Source of the DNA: Streptomyces rimosus
GTDB lineage: Bacteria > Actinomycetota > Actinomycetes > Streptomycetales > Streptomycetaceae
Direction: 5' to 3'
Length of the DNA stretch: 64,000 bases
Assembly: GCF_008704655.1 (NCBI RefSeq)
Contig: NZ_CP023688.1
Coordinates: 9,297,155 to 9,361,154 of the forward strand
In this document: positions 1 through 8,191 of the stretch, piece by piece
Position numbering within the stretch: position 1 is the stretch's first letter
How the letters are laid out: each line of letters starts with the position of its first letter
Notes under the pieces: generated by a model
What the model was told of the DNA's origin: nothing
The model's database searches: none
Seen by the model: only the letters and a program-made list of their open reading frames with translations
Program-made: the position numbers and the translations under genes

Positions 1-429
1 GCCACCGGCCCCCTCGACGCCGATGCGATGATCCGTTCCTTTGCCGAGCAGGTCCACGGCGCCTCGTACAAGGTCGCCCAGTGCGCGCTGCTGTACGCTC
101 GCGGCTACCACTGCGGCATCATCCCCGTCGACTCCGGCATGGTCAGCAAACTGGCCCCCGCCCTCGGCCTGGCCCTGCCGCCCGGCCCTGCGGCCCACGA
201 ACAAATGCGCCACCACCTCGAAGCCGCCGTCCGTTCCCGGCCATCGGCTTACCGCGCCCTGGCCGCCCGCCACGCCCTCACCCTCCCCGCCGACGCCGCC
301 CCGACCTGGTGGACCCACCTCGTGCTCATCTACTTCAAACGCCTCTACCTCAACAGACCCTCACCCCGCCTGTGCCCCCAACGCCCCCTGTGCCCCTCAG
401 TTCTCGACTGCACCCACCTGCGTCCCTGA
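1..429 (+). CDS. HhH-GPD (endonuclease III-like) protein, 5' end outside the window
   Basis: The frame is open from the first base, so the N-terminus lies upstream. About 142 residues are visible. The segment around VAQCALLYARG followed by IPVDSGM and LAPALGL matches the endonuclease III/HhH-GPD core, in which a helix of the K-x-A type precedes the catalytic aspartate (VDT/VDS). The tail carries three cysteines spaced C-x5-C-x5-C. This resembles, but does not match, the C-x6-C-x2-C-x5-C iron-sulfur loop of endonuclease III, so the cluster is probably absent or altered. Family members cleave N-glycosidic bonds of bases in DNA. It is first of five co-directional genes whose other products act on nucleosides and nucleotides. 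The glycosylase role is inferred from the motif pattern; the substrate is unknown. Confidence 0.6.
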   Translation, partial: ATGPLDADAMIRSFAEQVHGASYKVAQCALLYARGYHCGIIPVDSGMVSKLAPALGLALPPGPAAHEQMRHHLEAAVRSRPSAYRALAARHALTLPADAAPTWWTHLVLIYFKRLYLNRPSPRLCPQRPLCPSVLDCTHLRP

Positions 430-451
430 CCTCTGCCTGCCGGGAGCGGCC

Positions 452-1270
452 ATGCAGCGCATATCGGTCATCGGCAACATCTCCCGCGACCACATCCGCT
501 ATGCCGACGGACACAGCGGCCATTACCTCGGCGGAGCTGCCCTGCACATCGCGCTTGCCGCCGCCCGTGCCGGCGCCCACGCCGCACCCGTCGCCGTGAT
601 CGGCGACGACTTGGCCCTCCTCACCCGCGAACCGGATCTCGCCTGCCTGGACTGGTCCGCCCTGCGCCACGCCACGGGCAACTCCGCGGCCTTCGCGATG
701 GTCTACGACACCCAGGGCGCGGTGCGCTGCACCAGCGCGACCTACGGCGTCTCTCACCAGCTCACCGCACACGCCCTGGGCCACCTTGCCCGGCATCCCG
801 GCGACTTCTGCCACCTGTGCTGCCGCCGCCCCCTGCACGTGCCGGCCGTCCTCAGCCGCCTGGCCACCGTCGGTGCCCGCTTCAGCGCCGACTTCTTCCT
901 GCCCAGCGCCCACTCCTTGCTCGCCGCGGCCGCGTCCTGGCTCCCCGCCGCCGACTGGATTTTCGTCAACGCCGCCGAATACCGGCTCCTGGCCCGCACC
1001 GTCGACCCGGCCACGCTGAACGCGGTGATCGTCACCGACGGGCCCCGCCCGGCGCGCCTGCTGCACCACGCCCGGCCCGTCGCGGAAGCCTGCCCACCCA
1101 CGACGAAGGCCGTCGAACTGACCGGCGCGGGCGACACCCTCGCCGGCACCTTCCTGGCCCGTCGCTTGGCGGGCGCCACCCCCGCAGCCGCCCTCGAAGC
1201 CGCGGTCACCGCGGCCGCGCACCACACCACCACCCGCCCGCGGCCCCTGCCCGCCCCGCACAGCCCCTGA
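452..1270 (+). CDS. PfkB-family carbohydrate/nucleoside kinase
   Basis: The 272-residue product has the two PfkB signatures: an N-terminal glycine-rich substrate motif (YLGGAALHIALAAARAG, about residues 25-41) and the C-terminal GAGD anion-hole/catalytic-base motif at residues 225-228. ATG 452 is chosen because CGGGAG lies just upstream and because the protein then begins with the normal first beta strand of the family. At 272 residues it is slightly shorter than ribokinase or adenosine kinase (about 300-340). Family members phosphorylate a sugar or nucleoside hydroxyl with ATP. It follows the glycosylase-like gene by about 20 bases and precedes the deoxyribosyltransferase, so a ribosyl or deoxyribosyl substrate is a reasonable inference. 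Confidence 0.85.
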   Translation: MQRISVIGNISRDHIRYADGHSGHYLGGAALHIALAAARAGAHAAPVAVIGDDLALLTREPDLACLDWSALRHATGNSAAFAMVYDTQGAVRCTSATYGVSHQLTAHALGHLARHPGDFCHLCCRRPLHVPAVLSRLATVGARFSADFFLPSAHSLLAAAASWLPAADWIFVNAAEYRLLARTVDPATLNAVIVTDGPRPARLLHHARPVAEACPPTTKAVELTGAGDTLAGTFLARRLAGATPAAALEAAVTAAAHHTTTRPRPLPAPHSP

Positions 1271-1295
1271 CGTCTCACCCGAAGGGAGCCGCCCG

Positions 1296-2240
1296 GTGTT
1301 CTACATCGCCCACCGTCTCTTCGCCGCCCACGACCGCGCCCTGGCCGCACATCTCGCCCACCATCTGGCGGCCAAGACCGGCGCCGACGCCGTCTTCCTG
1401 CCCTTCTGCGACACCGACGAAGAAACCTTGCAAGCACCCGTCAAAGGCCTTCGCCTGTTCGAACTCGACCGTCGGCGCCTGCGCACCCTCACCGGCATGA
1501 TCGCCATCCTGCACGGGCCCAGCCTGGATGACGGCGTTTGCATGGAAATCGGCTATGCCGCTGCCCTCGGCGTACCCGTCATCGTCATGACCACCGACTT
1601 CCAGACCTACTCGCATCACCCGAACAGCCCCCGATGGGAGTTCACCGACCCGCTGATCGAAACGATCACGCGCCGCGTCGTGCGCGTCCCTCGCCTCGGT
1701 CCCCTTCCGCCGGCCGACCACTCCGCAGACCGGTTCGCCACCTTTGCCTCCCGCAATCACCGCCAGGCGGACGAAGTCGTCGCGCGCAGCGTCGACGCGC
1801 TTCTCGACGCGGCCACCGGGGATCGGGCAGTTCCTCATACGGCACCTGCCCGTGCGGGCAGCGTCTTCTTCGAGCCCTCCCCGTACACACCCGTGCCGGA
1901 GCAGGTGGCCGAAGCTGTACGAACCGCTGGATACGACCTGAGGGCGGCTCGGCGCTTCGCGGCCGCTGGTACCGCTGTGGCAGCCCGCACCGACTGGGAG
2001 GAAGCCCGGCACGCCGAGACACTGATCGCTGACGTTTCCGGGCCCGAGGCACCGCCCGGCGCCGCCGCCCTCATCGGCGCAGCCGCCGCCCAGGGCCGCC
2101 GCATCGGCGTCTACCTGCCACACCCCGTCTTCACCCACGCTCCCGGCCGGGAACCGAACTGGCGCAACCTGATGATCCAGTACGCGGCCGGGCACCACCT
2201 CAGCACTCCCGACGACCTCACGTCGTGGCTGCACCGGTGA
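1296..2240 (+). CDS. Nucleoside 2-deoxyribosyltransferase-like protein with two tandem domains
   Basis: This 314-residue protein starts at a GTG preceded by GAAGGGAG with a 7-base gap. The first half is a nucleoside 2-deoxyribosyltransferase fold: FYIAHRLF at the N-terminus, then DDG (residues 78-80) and EIGYA (84-88), where Glu84 matches the family nucleophile. These enzymes exchange bases on 2'-deoxyribosides or hydrolyse the bond. The second half, from about residue 185, repeats the pattern with ETLIADVSG followed by ALIGAAAAQGRRIGVYL, but the glutamate is missing, so it is probably non-catalytic. Known single-domain members are about 150-170 residues, so this looks like an internal duplication. 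The gene overlaps the downstream kinase by four bases if that gene starts at GTG 2237. Confidence 0.8.
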   Translation: MFYIAHRLFAAHDRALAAHLAHHLAAKTGADAVFLPFCDTDEETLQAPVKGLRLFELDRRRLRTLTGMIAILHGPSLDDGVCMEIGYAAALGVPVIVMTTDFQTYSHHPNSPRWEFTDPLIETITRRVVRVPRLGPLPPADHSADRFATFASRNHRQADEVVARSVDALLDAATGDRAVPHTAPARAGSVFFEPSPYTPVPEQVAEAVRTAGYDLRAARRFAAAGTAVAARTDWEEARHAETLIADVSGPEAPPGAAALIGAAAAQGRRIGVYLPHPVFTHAPGREPNWRNLMIQYAAGHHLSTPDDLTSWLHR

Positions 2241-2737
2241 ACGCCGAACAGGACCTCGCCTCCTATCGCACCCTCGCCATAGAAGGATGCGACGGAGCCG
2301 GCAAGAGCACCCTGGCCCGACGCCTGGCCACCCAGCACGGATTCACGCTCGTCCACTGCCCGCCGACCCCGGACCACCTGGAACTGACCCACCACTACCG
2401 CACGCTGCTGGACCGGCCCGGACGCCTGATCCTGGACCGCTGCTTCCTCAGCGAACTTGTTTACGGCCCGCTTTTCCGCGGCCGCTCACGGCTGACCTGG
2501 CAGCAAATCCTCGTACTCGCCGCCCACGTCACCCAGCGCGACGGGCTCTTCGTCCACATCACCGCCACCCCGCCGACCATACGCGCGCGACTCATGGCCC
2601 GAGACGGCCACGCCCCCTCCACGGCCCAGATCACCGCCCTGACCTGCGGCTACCACCGCACCTTCGCGATGCTCGCCGCCTACGCGCCCGTCCTGACCAT
2701 CGACACCACTACCAGGCCCTCCGGCCCGGCCGGATGA
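2237..2737 (+). CDS. Thymidylate-kinase-like deoxynucleoside monophosphate kinase
   Basis: The protein carries a P-loop (GCDGAGKST), a DR motif (LILDRCFLSE) and a lid-like RLMARDGH, the order expected of thymidylate kinases. At 166 residues it is shorter than typical Tmk (about 205-215), so the lid and C-terminal helices are reduced. GTG 2237 is preferred because it forms a GTGA overlap with the stop of the preceding gene. An in-frame GTG at 2225 is possible but lies inside the upstream frame. Such enzymes transfer phosphate from ATP to a deoxynucleoside monophosphate. Its position between a deoxyribosyltransferase and a MazG-like protein fits phosphorylation of a salvaged or unusual deoxynucleotide, which is inference. 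Confidence 0.8.
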   Translation: MNAEQDLASYRTLAIEGCDGAGKSTLARRLATQHGFTLVHCPPTPDHLELTHHYRTLLDRPGRLILDRCFLSELVYGPLFRGRSRLTWQQILVLAAHVTQRDGLFVHITATPPTIRARLMARDGHAPSTAQITALTCGYHRTFAMLAAYAPVLTIDTTTRPSGPAG

Positions 2738-2820
2738 CAGAGGCCCGACTTCCAGCGCCCGCACCGTGGCCATCGCTAGGCTCCGGCGGCACCAGCACCC
2801 CACCGTGCCCCGGAGGAACC

Positions 2821-3357
2821 GTGGACATCCGATCCGCACAGAAACACACCTGGGAAAACAAGATCGAGAAGGGGTTCAACACCACCGACGTACCGCTGGA
2901 GGTCGCCCTGCTCATCAGTGAAGTCGGCGAAGCCTTCACCGCCTGGCGCAAGAACCTCCCCGACTTCGGGGAAGAACTGGCCGACATCACCCTCTACACC
3001 ACCGCCCTCGCCCAGATGAACGGCATCGACCTGCAGGCCGAGATCGAACGAAAAGACTCTGGCGGGCATAGCGCTCCCGAGGCGGCCACCAGCGTTCCTC
3101 TGGAGTTCGGCCTCCTCACCAAAAAGATCGGCGACGCCCTCACCGCCTGGCGCGAAAACCGGGCCGTTCTCGGCGGGGAACTGGCCGACATCGCCCTCCG
3201 CACCTCGGCCCTCGCCCAGATGAACGGCCGCGACCTGTACGCCGAACTCCAGCACAAAGTCACCAAGAACCGCGGGCGCGTCTACACCCGAAACGAACAC
3301 GGAGTCCCCATCCGAGTTCGCGAACACACACCACCGCCTCAGAGCACTGAGGGGTAA
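2821..3357 (+). CDS. MazG-like protein with two tandem nucleotide pyrophosphohydrolase-type repeats
   Basis: GTG 2821 follows GGAGGAACC and gives 178 residues. Two copies of the same about 55-residue unit are visible. The first has SEVGEAFTAW then EELADITLYTTALAQMNG, preserving the E-x2-E and E-x2-D acidic metal-binding pattern of MazG/all-alpha NTP pyrophosphatases. The second has KKIGDALTAW and GELADIALRTSALAQMNG, where several acidic positions are lost. Family members hydrolyse NTPs or dNTPs to the monophosphate and pyrophosphate. The duplication with one decayed half parallels the upstream deoxyribosyltransferase. The gene is 83 bases after the kinase on the same strand and is probably the last of the operon. 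Confidence 0.75.
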   Translation: MDIRSAQKHTWENKIEKGFNTTDVPLEVALLISEVGEAFTAWRKNLPDFGEELADITLYTTALAQMNGIDLQAEIERKDSGGHSAPEAATSVPLEFGLLTKKIGDALTAWRENRAVLGGELADIALRTSALAQMNGRDLYAELQHKVTKNRGRVYTRNEHGVPIRVREHTPPPQSTEG

Positions 3358-3443
3358 GGCTCACCTCCGCACGCGCGGAGAGCACCTGAGGTCGGCCCCG
3401 GACTCCTGTCTGTCCCCAGGGGCAAAGTAGCCATCTGTGATGC

Positions 3444-3698
3444 TCAGGCCGTGGGGTCGGTGACGTCGTCCTTGGCGAGGACGTGGTAGACGGTGGCGAC
3501 CAAGGGATGTTCGCCCTTGTCCATGCCCGAGTTGATGACGAGCTTGCTCGCGATCTGTAGTACGGGCACGCCGTTGGCCCGCAGGCTGTGCGCGTAGGCG
3601 GCCATGTCGTCGTCGATGACCTTCTCCAAGCCCGAATCGCCCCAACGGATCATCGGTTGGTGCACGCGGACGGCAATGCTGTCAGGCCCGGTGGGGCC
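3444..3698 (-). pseudogene. C-terminal fragment of a serine recombinase
   Basis: About 85 residues on the minus strand end in a pattern like GVPVLQIASKLVI followed by ATVYHVLAKDD. This resembles the C-terminal helix-turn-helix tail of actinobacterial serine recombinases/resolvases. The catalytic domain is missing and the sequence abuts the stop of the MFS gene, so it is a truncated remnant. The family assignment rests on this short tail only. Confidence 0.4.
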
Positions 3699-3709
3699 CA
3701 ATCCCGGCC

Positions 3710-5113
3710 TCACGGCTCCGTGGGCCGGAGCCCGGCCCTGGGGAGTGTCGCTGCCGCACCCGCCGTCAGGAGGAGCCCGGCCACGGCGAGCAGCATGCTC
3801 CACCGCATGCCCGACAGGAACGTGTCCGCTCCGGCAAGTAGCGCGCCGAAGATGGCCACCGCGATGGCTCCGCCGACCTGGCGGGCGGTGTTGAGGACGG
3901 CGGAGGCGGTGCCCGCCCGGTCCGCGGGCACGGCGTCGAGGAGCAGGGCGGTCAGGGCGGGGACGGCCAGCGCTCCGCCGAGGCCGACCGGCACCATGAG
4001 CGCCGCCACCGTGCCCACATGGGTGTGCGGGCTGACCGTGAGCAGTGCCAGCGAGCCTGCCGCGCCGACCAGTTGCCCCGCCACCATCGGCACCCGGGGG
4101 CCGAACCGCGCGGCAAGCTTCGCCGAGGCCAGGTTCACCACGGCGACAAGGGCCGTCATCGGAATGAACAGCATGCCCGCGTGCAGAGCCGACTGTCCGC
4201 GCTGCTGCTGGAGGTAGAGACTGAAGACGAACACTCCGCCGTAGTAGGTGGCGTTGAGCATGAAGCCGACTACCAGGGAGACCGCCACCACGCGGGAGCG
4301 GAACAATGGCAGCGGAAGCATCGGATGCGCGCCCCTGGCCTGCGTGGCAAGGAAGAGGCCCGCCGCGACTACGGCCACCAGCAGTGATACCACCACGAGC
4401 GGCCGACCGACGCCCTTCTCACCGCCCTCGATCACTCCGTACGTCAATGCTCCCATCGCGGCGACGGCCGTGATCTGCCCAGCCGTGTCCAGTCGCGCGG
4501 GCAGCCGGGGGGACGTGGGCACCCGGGTGAGCAGGGCGAGCGCCAGCAGGCCCGCGGGCAGGTTGACGAAGAAGATCCACCGCCAGCCCACGGAGGCGGT
4601 GAGCGCCCCGCCCAGGACCGGCCCGGCCGCCACCGCGACCGCCCCGCCCACGGTCCATACGGCGATCGCCCGAGCCCGCTTGGCCTGGTCGGGAAAGCCC
4701 TGCCGGACCAGGGCCAGCGATGCCGGCATCATCAGCGCGGCCGCACCGCCCTGCACGAGGCGGGCGGCCACCAGCGCGCCGAGGCCGGGTGCCAGCCCGC
4801 AGGCGGCCGAGGCCAGCGCGAAGAGGACCAGCCCGCCGCCGTATGCCCGCCGGGCGCCGATGCGGTCGGACACCGCGCCGGCAGAGAGCATCAGGGCGGC
4901 GAAGACGAGGGTGTAGCCGTCCACCACCCACTGCAGCCCGGACATGCCGCCGCCAAGGCTGCGGCCGATGTCGGGCAGGGCGACGGTGACGATCAGTGCG
5001 TCCAGCGAGATGAGGAAGAAGCCCAGCAGGGCGGCGCCAAGCACCACGGGGACCCCGCCCCGGGCCGGGCCTGCAGTGCGGGAGGCGATGGAGGACGCTT
5101 GCAGCGATCTCAT
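3710..5113 (-). CDS. MFS drug:proton antiporter of the DHA2 (EmrB/QacA) type
   Basis: The 467-residue product has about 14 hydrophobic segments. It carries the DHA2 hallmarks: an N-terminal LDALIVTVALPDIGRSL helix, motif A-like DRIGARRAYGGG after TM2, and motif C-like GPVLGGALTASVGWRWIFFVNLP in TM5 and after. These proteins export drugs or metabolites across the cytoplasmic membrane in exchange for protons. It lies downstream of the SDR gene on the same strand, separated by 174 bases that contain a terminator-like hairpin, so it may also have its own promoter. The divergent LysR gene beyond the SDR is the likely regulator of the group. The substrate cannot be read from sequence. Confidence 0.92.
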   Translation of the reverse strand: MRSLQASSIASRTAGPARGGVPVVLGAALLGFFLISLDALIVTVALPDIGRSLGGGMSGLQWVVDGYTLVFAALMLSAGAVSDRIGARRAYGGGLVLFALASAACGLAPGLGALVAARLVQGGAAALMMPASLALVRQGFPDQAKRARAIAVWTVGGAVAVAAGPVLGGALTASVGWRWIFFVNLPAGLLALALLTRVPTSPRLPARLDTAGQITAVAAMGALTYGVIEGGEKGVGRPLVVVSLLVAVVAAGLFLATQARGAHPMLPLPLFRSRVVAVSLVVGFMLNATYYGGVFVFSLYLQQQRGQSALHAGMLFIPMTALVAVVNLASAKLAARFGPRVPMVAGQLVGAAGSLALLTVSPHTHVGTVAALMVPVGLGGALAVPALTALLLDAVPADRAGTASAVLNTARQVGGAIAVAIFGALLAGADTFLSGMRWSMLLAVAGLLLTAGAAATLPRAGLRPTEP

Positions 5114-5223
5114 GAGGGCATTCCTGAGACGTTCGGGGAGGTGCGCGACCGGTACGGGAGGCGATGGCGGCCACCACGGACAGGCCGGCCCTGCAACAGG
5201 AAGCCGCGCCTCGCGCGCGGCAG

Positions 5224-5262
5224 GTCCCCGCCGCCGCGTCCGCGCGGGGACGGCGGCGGGAC
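5224..5262 (-). terminator. Terminator-like hairpin between SDR and MFS genes
   Basis: A GC-rich inverted repeat pairs GTCCCCGCCGCCG (5224-5236) with CGGCGGCGGGAC (5251-5262) with one bulged C. It lacks a clear T-run, as is common in Streptomyces. It could attenuate transcription from the SDR gene into the MFS gene. Confidence 0.45.
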
Positions 5263-5287
5263 GAGGGGCGGGGCGGCCGGAGGGCCG

Positions 5288-6121
5288 TCAGTTGTCGAAG
5301 TCGGTGGAGCGGGTGAGCTTTTCCCAGGAGTGGAGTTCGGTGCGGGCACGGTCGAGGTGGTCGATGATCGCGTCGGTGGCGTCGTTGCCCAGTGGCAGAC
5401 GCAGCGGCGGTTCGTCGGCGTCCAGCGCGGTGAGGATGGCGGCCGCGGCCTTGGCCGGGTCCCCGGGCTCCTGGCCGGCTCCGCCCGGCAGGCCGGAACG
5501 GACGGGGCCTACGGTGTCCTCGTAGGCGTTCAGGGCCGCGGACTGCTGCAAGGTTCCGGTGCCGGCGAAGCCGGTGCGGAACGCGCCAGGCTCGACGATC
5601 AGCACCCGGATGCCGTGCGGGGCGACCTCGGCGGCCAGCGCCTCGGAGAGACCCTCCAGGGCGAACTTGGTGGCGCAGTAGGCACCGACCCCGGCGAAGG
5701 CGAACCGCCCTCCCATGCTCGTCAGTTGCACGATGGCGCCTGAAGACCGGCGGCGCATGTGCGGCAGTACGGCCCGGGTGAGCGCGGCCGGGCCGAAGAA
5801 GTGCAGGTCCATCAGGTCCCGCAGTTCGGCGTCGGTGGTCTCCTCGACGGCCCCCACCATGCCCCGTCCGGCGTTGTTGACCAGGACGTCGATGCGGCCG
5901 TGCCGGGCCACCACGCCGTCGACCGCGTCTTGCATGCCGGCGACGTCGGTGACGTCCAGCGGCAGCGCCTCGACCTGGTCCGGGTGCGTGGCGACCAGGT
6001 CGTCGAGCGGCGCGGTGCGGCGGGCGGCGGCTACCACGATGTCGCCCGCCGCCACCGCCGCTTCGGTGATCGCCCGACCGAACCCGCTGCTCGCCCCGGT
6101 GACCAGCCATACCTTGTTCAT
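5288..6121 (-). CDS. Short-chain dehydrogenase/reductase
   Basis: A 277-residue classical SDR. It shows the cofactor motif TGASSGFG near the N-terminus, NNAGRGMVG, the catalytic serine in QLTSMGG and the Y-x3-K pair in AYCATK. Length and motif spacing are normal for the family. Residues after the second beta strand (AARRTAPL) include arginines, which suggests NADP(H). The gene starts at an ATG with upstream AAGGAGAAG. It is divergent from the LysR-type regulator with a 101-base gap and upstream of an exporter gene, a frequent arrangement for regulator-controlled detoxification modules. The actual substrate is unknown. Confidence 0.92.
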   Translation of the reverse strand: MNKVWLVTGASSGFGRAITEAAVAAGDIVVAAARRTAPLDDLVATHPDQVEALPLDVTDVAGMQDAVDGVVARHGRIDVLVNNAGRGMVGAVEETTDAELRDLMDLHFFGPAALTRAVLPHMRRRSSGAIVQLTSMGGRFAFAGVGAYCATKFALEGLSEALAAEVAPHGIRVLIVEPGAFRTGFAGTGTLQQSAALNAYEDTVGPVRSGLPGGAGQEPGDPAKAAAAILTALDADEPPLRLPLGNDATDAIIDHLDRARTELHSWEKLTRSTDFDN

Positions 6122-6215
6122 GATCTTCTCCTTGTGCCGGGTGATCCGCCGCTCTCAGCGGCTCATGTGAACCACCCTGCAAGGCGCACCAGTTGCCCGT
6201 CCAAGATTCACTGTG

Positions 6216-6230
6216 ATAACCGATGGTTAT
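6216..6230. promoter_or_regulatory. Inverted repeat at the LysR gene start, probable operator
   Basis: ATAACC and GGTTAT flank a 3-base centre (GAT) that includes the first two bases of the LysR start codon at 6223. The perfect 6+6 palindrome sits in the divergent intergenic region between the SDR and LysR genes. LysR regulators usually bind palindromes here to repress themselves and control the neighbour. Confidence 0.55.
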
Positions 6231-7137
6231 GGACGTTCACGGACGGGACCTGCGGTACTTCGCCGCAGTGGCCGAGGAGCTGCACTTCACGCGCGCGGCC
6301 GAGCGGCTGTACGTCTCGCAGCCCGCGCTGAGCAAGCAGATCAGGATGCTGGAGAAACGGTTGGGGGCGGCATTGTTCGAGCGTGACCGGCGCGAGGTAC
6401 GCCTGAGCACGGTCGGCGCTGCGCTGCTGCCCCACGCTCAGCGCATACTCGCCGAGTGGGAGGCGGCCCAGGAAGCGGTCGCCCGGGCCGTGGCCGACCA
6501 GGCTGCCGTCCTCGTCGTGGGGATGAGCACCAGTCCGGGCCGCGGGGGTGTGCTGCCGGCGATCCGCTCCCGCTTCACCGCCGCGCGCCCCGACGCCCGC
6601 CTCAGACTTCGCCAGGTCCCCTGGCACGACTCGACCGCCGGGCTCGCCGACGGCACGTGCGACGCGGCGTTCGTCTGGCTGCCGCTGCCCGATCCCGAGC
6701 GTTACCGGTGGGTGGTGGTCGCCGAGGAACCGCGCCTGTTCGCCATGCCCGATACTCACCCGCTCGCCGACAGAGAGATCATCGACTTCACCGACCTGCT
6801 GGATGAGCCGTTCCTCGCCCTGCCCGGCAGCGCCGGGCCGCTGCGCGACTACTGGCTCGCCACCGACGCCCGCGGCGGGAGGCCGGTGCGCATCGGCGCG
6901 GAGGTGGCAAGTACCGAGGAGACGTACGAGGCACTCGTCGCGGGTCTCGGCGTGGTCCTGCTGGCAGCCGGGAACACGCCGCTGATCACCCTCGGCGGAG
7001 TCGTCGCCCGTGCGGTGAGCGGCATCGCGCCCAGCCGCTTCGCCCTGGCCTGGCGCGCCGACGACCGCCGCCCGCTGGTGCAGGAGTACGCGCGCGCGTG
7101 CGCGCTGGCGACCGGGACGACACGTACCGCCCTCTGA
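6223..7137 (+). CDS. LysR-family transcriptional regulator
   Basis: A 304-residue protein with the standard N-terminal winged helix-turn-helix (LRYFAAVAEELHFTRAAERL then SQPALSKQIRMLEKRLGAALF, residues about 8-48) and a C-terminal type 2 periplasmic-binding-like effector domain. The length is typical. Two ATGs (6223 and 6229) are possible; both lie in or next to a palindrome. It is transcribed divergently from the SDR and MFS genes, so it most likely controls them in response to a small molecule. Whether it activates or represses cannot be seen. Confidence 0.92.
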   Translation: MVMDVHGRDLRYFAAVAEELHFTRAAERLYVSQPALSKQIRMLEKRLGAALFERDRREVRLSTVGAALLPHAQRILAEWEAAQEAVARAVADQAAVLVVGMSTSPGRGGVLPAIRSRFTAARPDARLRLRQVPWHDSTAGLADGTCDAAFVWLPLPDPERYRWVVVAEEPRLFAMPDTHPLADREIIDFTDLLDEPFLALPGSAGPLRDYWLATDARGGRPVRIGAEVASTEETYEALVAGLGVVLLAAGNTPLITLGGVVARAVSGIAPSRFALAWRADDRRPLVQEYARACALATGTTRTAL

Positions 7138-7187
7138 GATGGTCGTTCAGCTCGTCCTCGACGAGCTCGCGTGGCTCGCCCAAGCCG

Positions 7188-7490
7188 TCATGAGGCCGGG
7201 CCCGTCCTACGGGCTGCGTCACCGGCCGCGCGGCGAGGACCGGGCACAGAGGCGGGCAGAGGGAGTTCGAGGCGCTTGTCCATGTCGAGGCGGAAGGTAC
7301 CGTACGGGTTGATGTTCGACCAGAACAGCGCGGTCAGGCCGCGCCGGTCCTCGGGCGTGAGCTTCTTCGCCCACTTCGACCAGGACCTGCTGGGGCAGCA
7401 GTGTGTCGACGTGCACGAGCGCGGACTGGAGCAGGTGCAGCGCGAGCATGGATGTCTCGGTGTGCTCCTTGTCCGAAAGGTGGCCGGGCG
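7188..7490 (-). pseudogene. Tn3-family transposase C-terminal remnant, frameshifted
   Basis: One frame reads SMLALHLLQSALVHVDTLLP and, after a shift near 7370, another reads LTPEDRRGLTALFWSNINPY and then FRLDMDKRLEL. This is the C-terminus of Tn3-family DDE transposases. The rest of the gene and the 38-bp terminal repeats of such transposons are absent. It marks past Tn3-type activity. Confidence 0.75.
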
Positions 7491-7571
7491 CCGGCCCAGC
7501 CGTCGCACTCCGCGGTCGGGTGGGCCGACGCCGGTCAGGGGCGCGGCGGGCCGCGCCCCCGCCGGGCGGCG

Positions 7572-7914
7572 TCAGGCGCCGTAGAGGGCGAGGAGGGGGG
7601 TGAGGCCGGGACCGTTGCGGTTGTCCTGCACAGTGCCGTACTGGATTTCCTGGAGGTTCGCGTAGCGGCGTCCGTTGATCAGGGCGTGCTGTGCGCGGGG
7701 AACGGTCTCGTTGCGCATACCCTGGTGCACGATGTGCGACAGGCGCGACCAGTTGTTCTCCAGATCCACGCCGAACCCACCGATGTTGGCGTAGTAGCCC
7801 TGCCCGCCGTTGTCGCTGCCCGCGCCGATGCTCCGGGCGATGCGGTTCTCGATCCAACCGAAGCGGGCGGCTTCGGCGGTGGCGCCGATGATGTAAGCGA
7901 TCTCGGGCCGCGCC
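7572..7914 (-). pseudogene. C-terminal fragment of an unidentified protein
   Basis: A minus-strand frame of about 114 codons carries ARPEIAYIIGATAEAARFGW and, after an Asp-Asn-Gly-Gly turn, GYYANIGGFGVDLENNWSRL, and ends at TCA-complement 7572. The frame lacks a start and its upstream side is fused out of frame to an HNH fragment. Composition is protein-like but I do not recognise the family. Confidence 0.4.
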
Positions 7915-8140
7915 TCATGCCAGTTTGGTCTTCGCGGTGACCGCGACTAGGGAGCGTTCGGCGCCGAGGCCGTTGGCGTACGCCTCGCGGCGCGCCGCGG
8001 TCCACCGCGAGGCCCCGGAGCCCCACGCCTCCGTGAGCGGCACCATGTGATCGATGTCCAGGCCCTTGGGGTTCGTCACGGTCACGTCGTCGTACGAGTA
8101 CCAGCGGCCGGTGAGGACCGTGCACTTCGGCCCGATCTCC
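7915..8140 (-). pseudogene. HNH (DUF1524-like) endonuclease fragment
   Basis: About 75 residues contain CTVLTGRWYSYDD, then DIDHMVPLTEAWGSGASRW and YANGLGAERSLVAVTAKTK. This matches the HNH core of secreted actinobacterial DUF1524 nucleases, with DHMVPL as the catalytic His motif. Both ends are missing and the frame is joined to unrelated sequence on each side, so it is a remnant. Confidence 0.65.
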
Positions 8141-8191
8141 GGGCGCCGACCACCACAAACCCGACGCGTAGCGCCGCTGACCAACCCGGCG

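Noticed and set aside
350..1261. Long minus-strand frames opposite the PfkB gene
   Set aside because: They are Gly/Arg-rich antisense shadows of a gene with clear PfkB motifs; high GC leaves many frames open.
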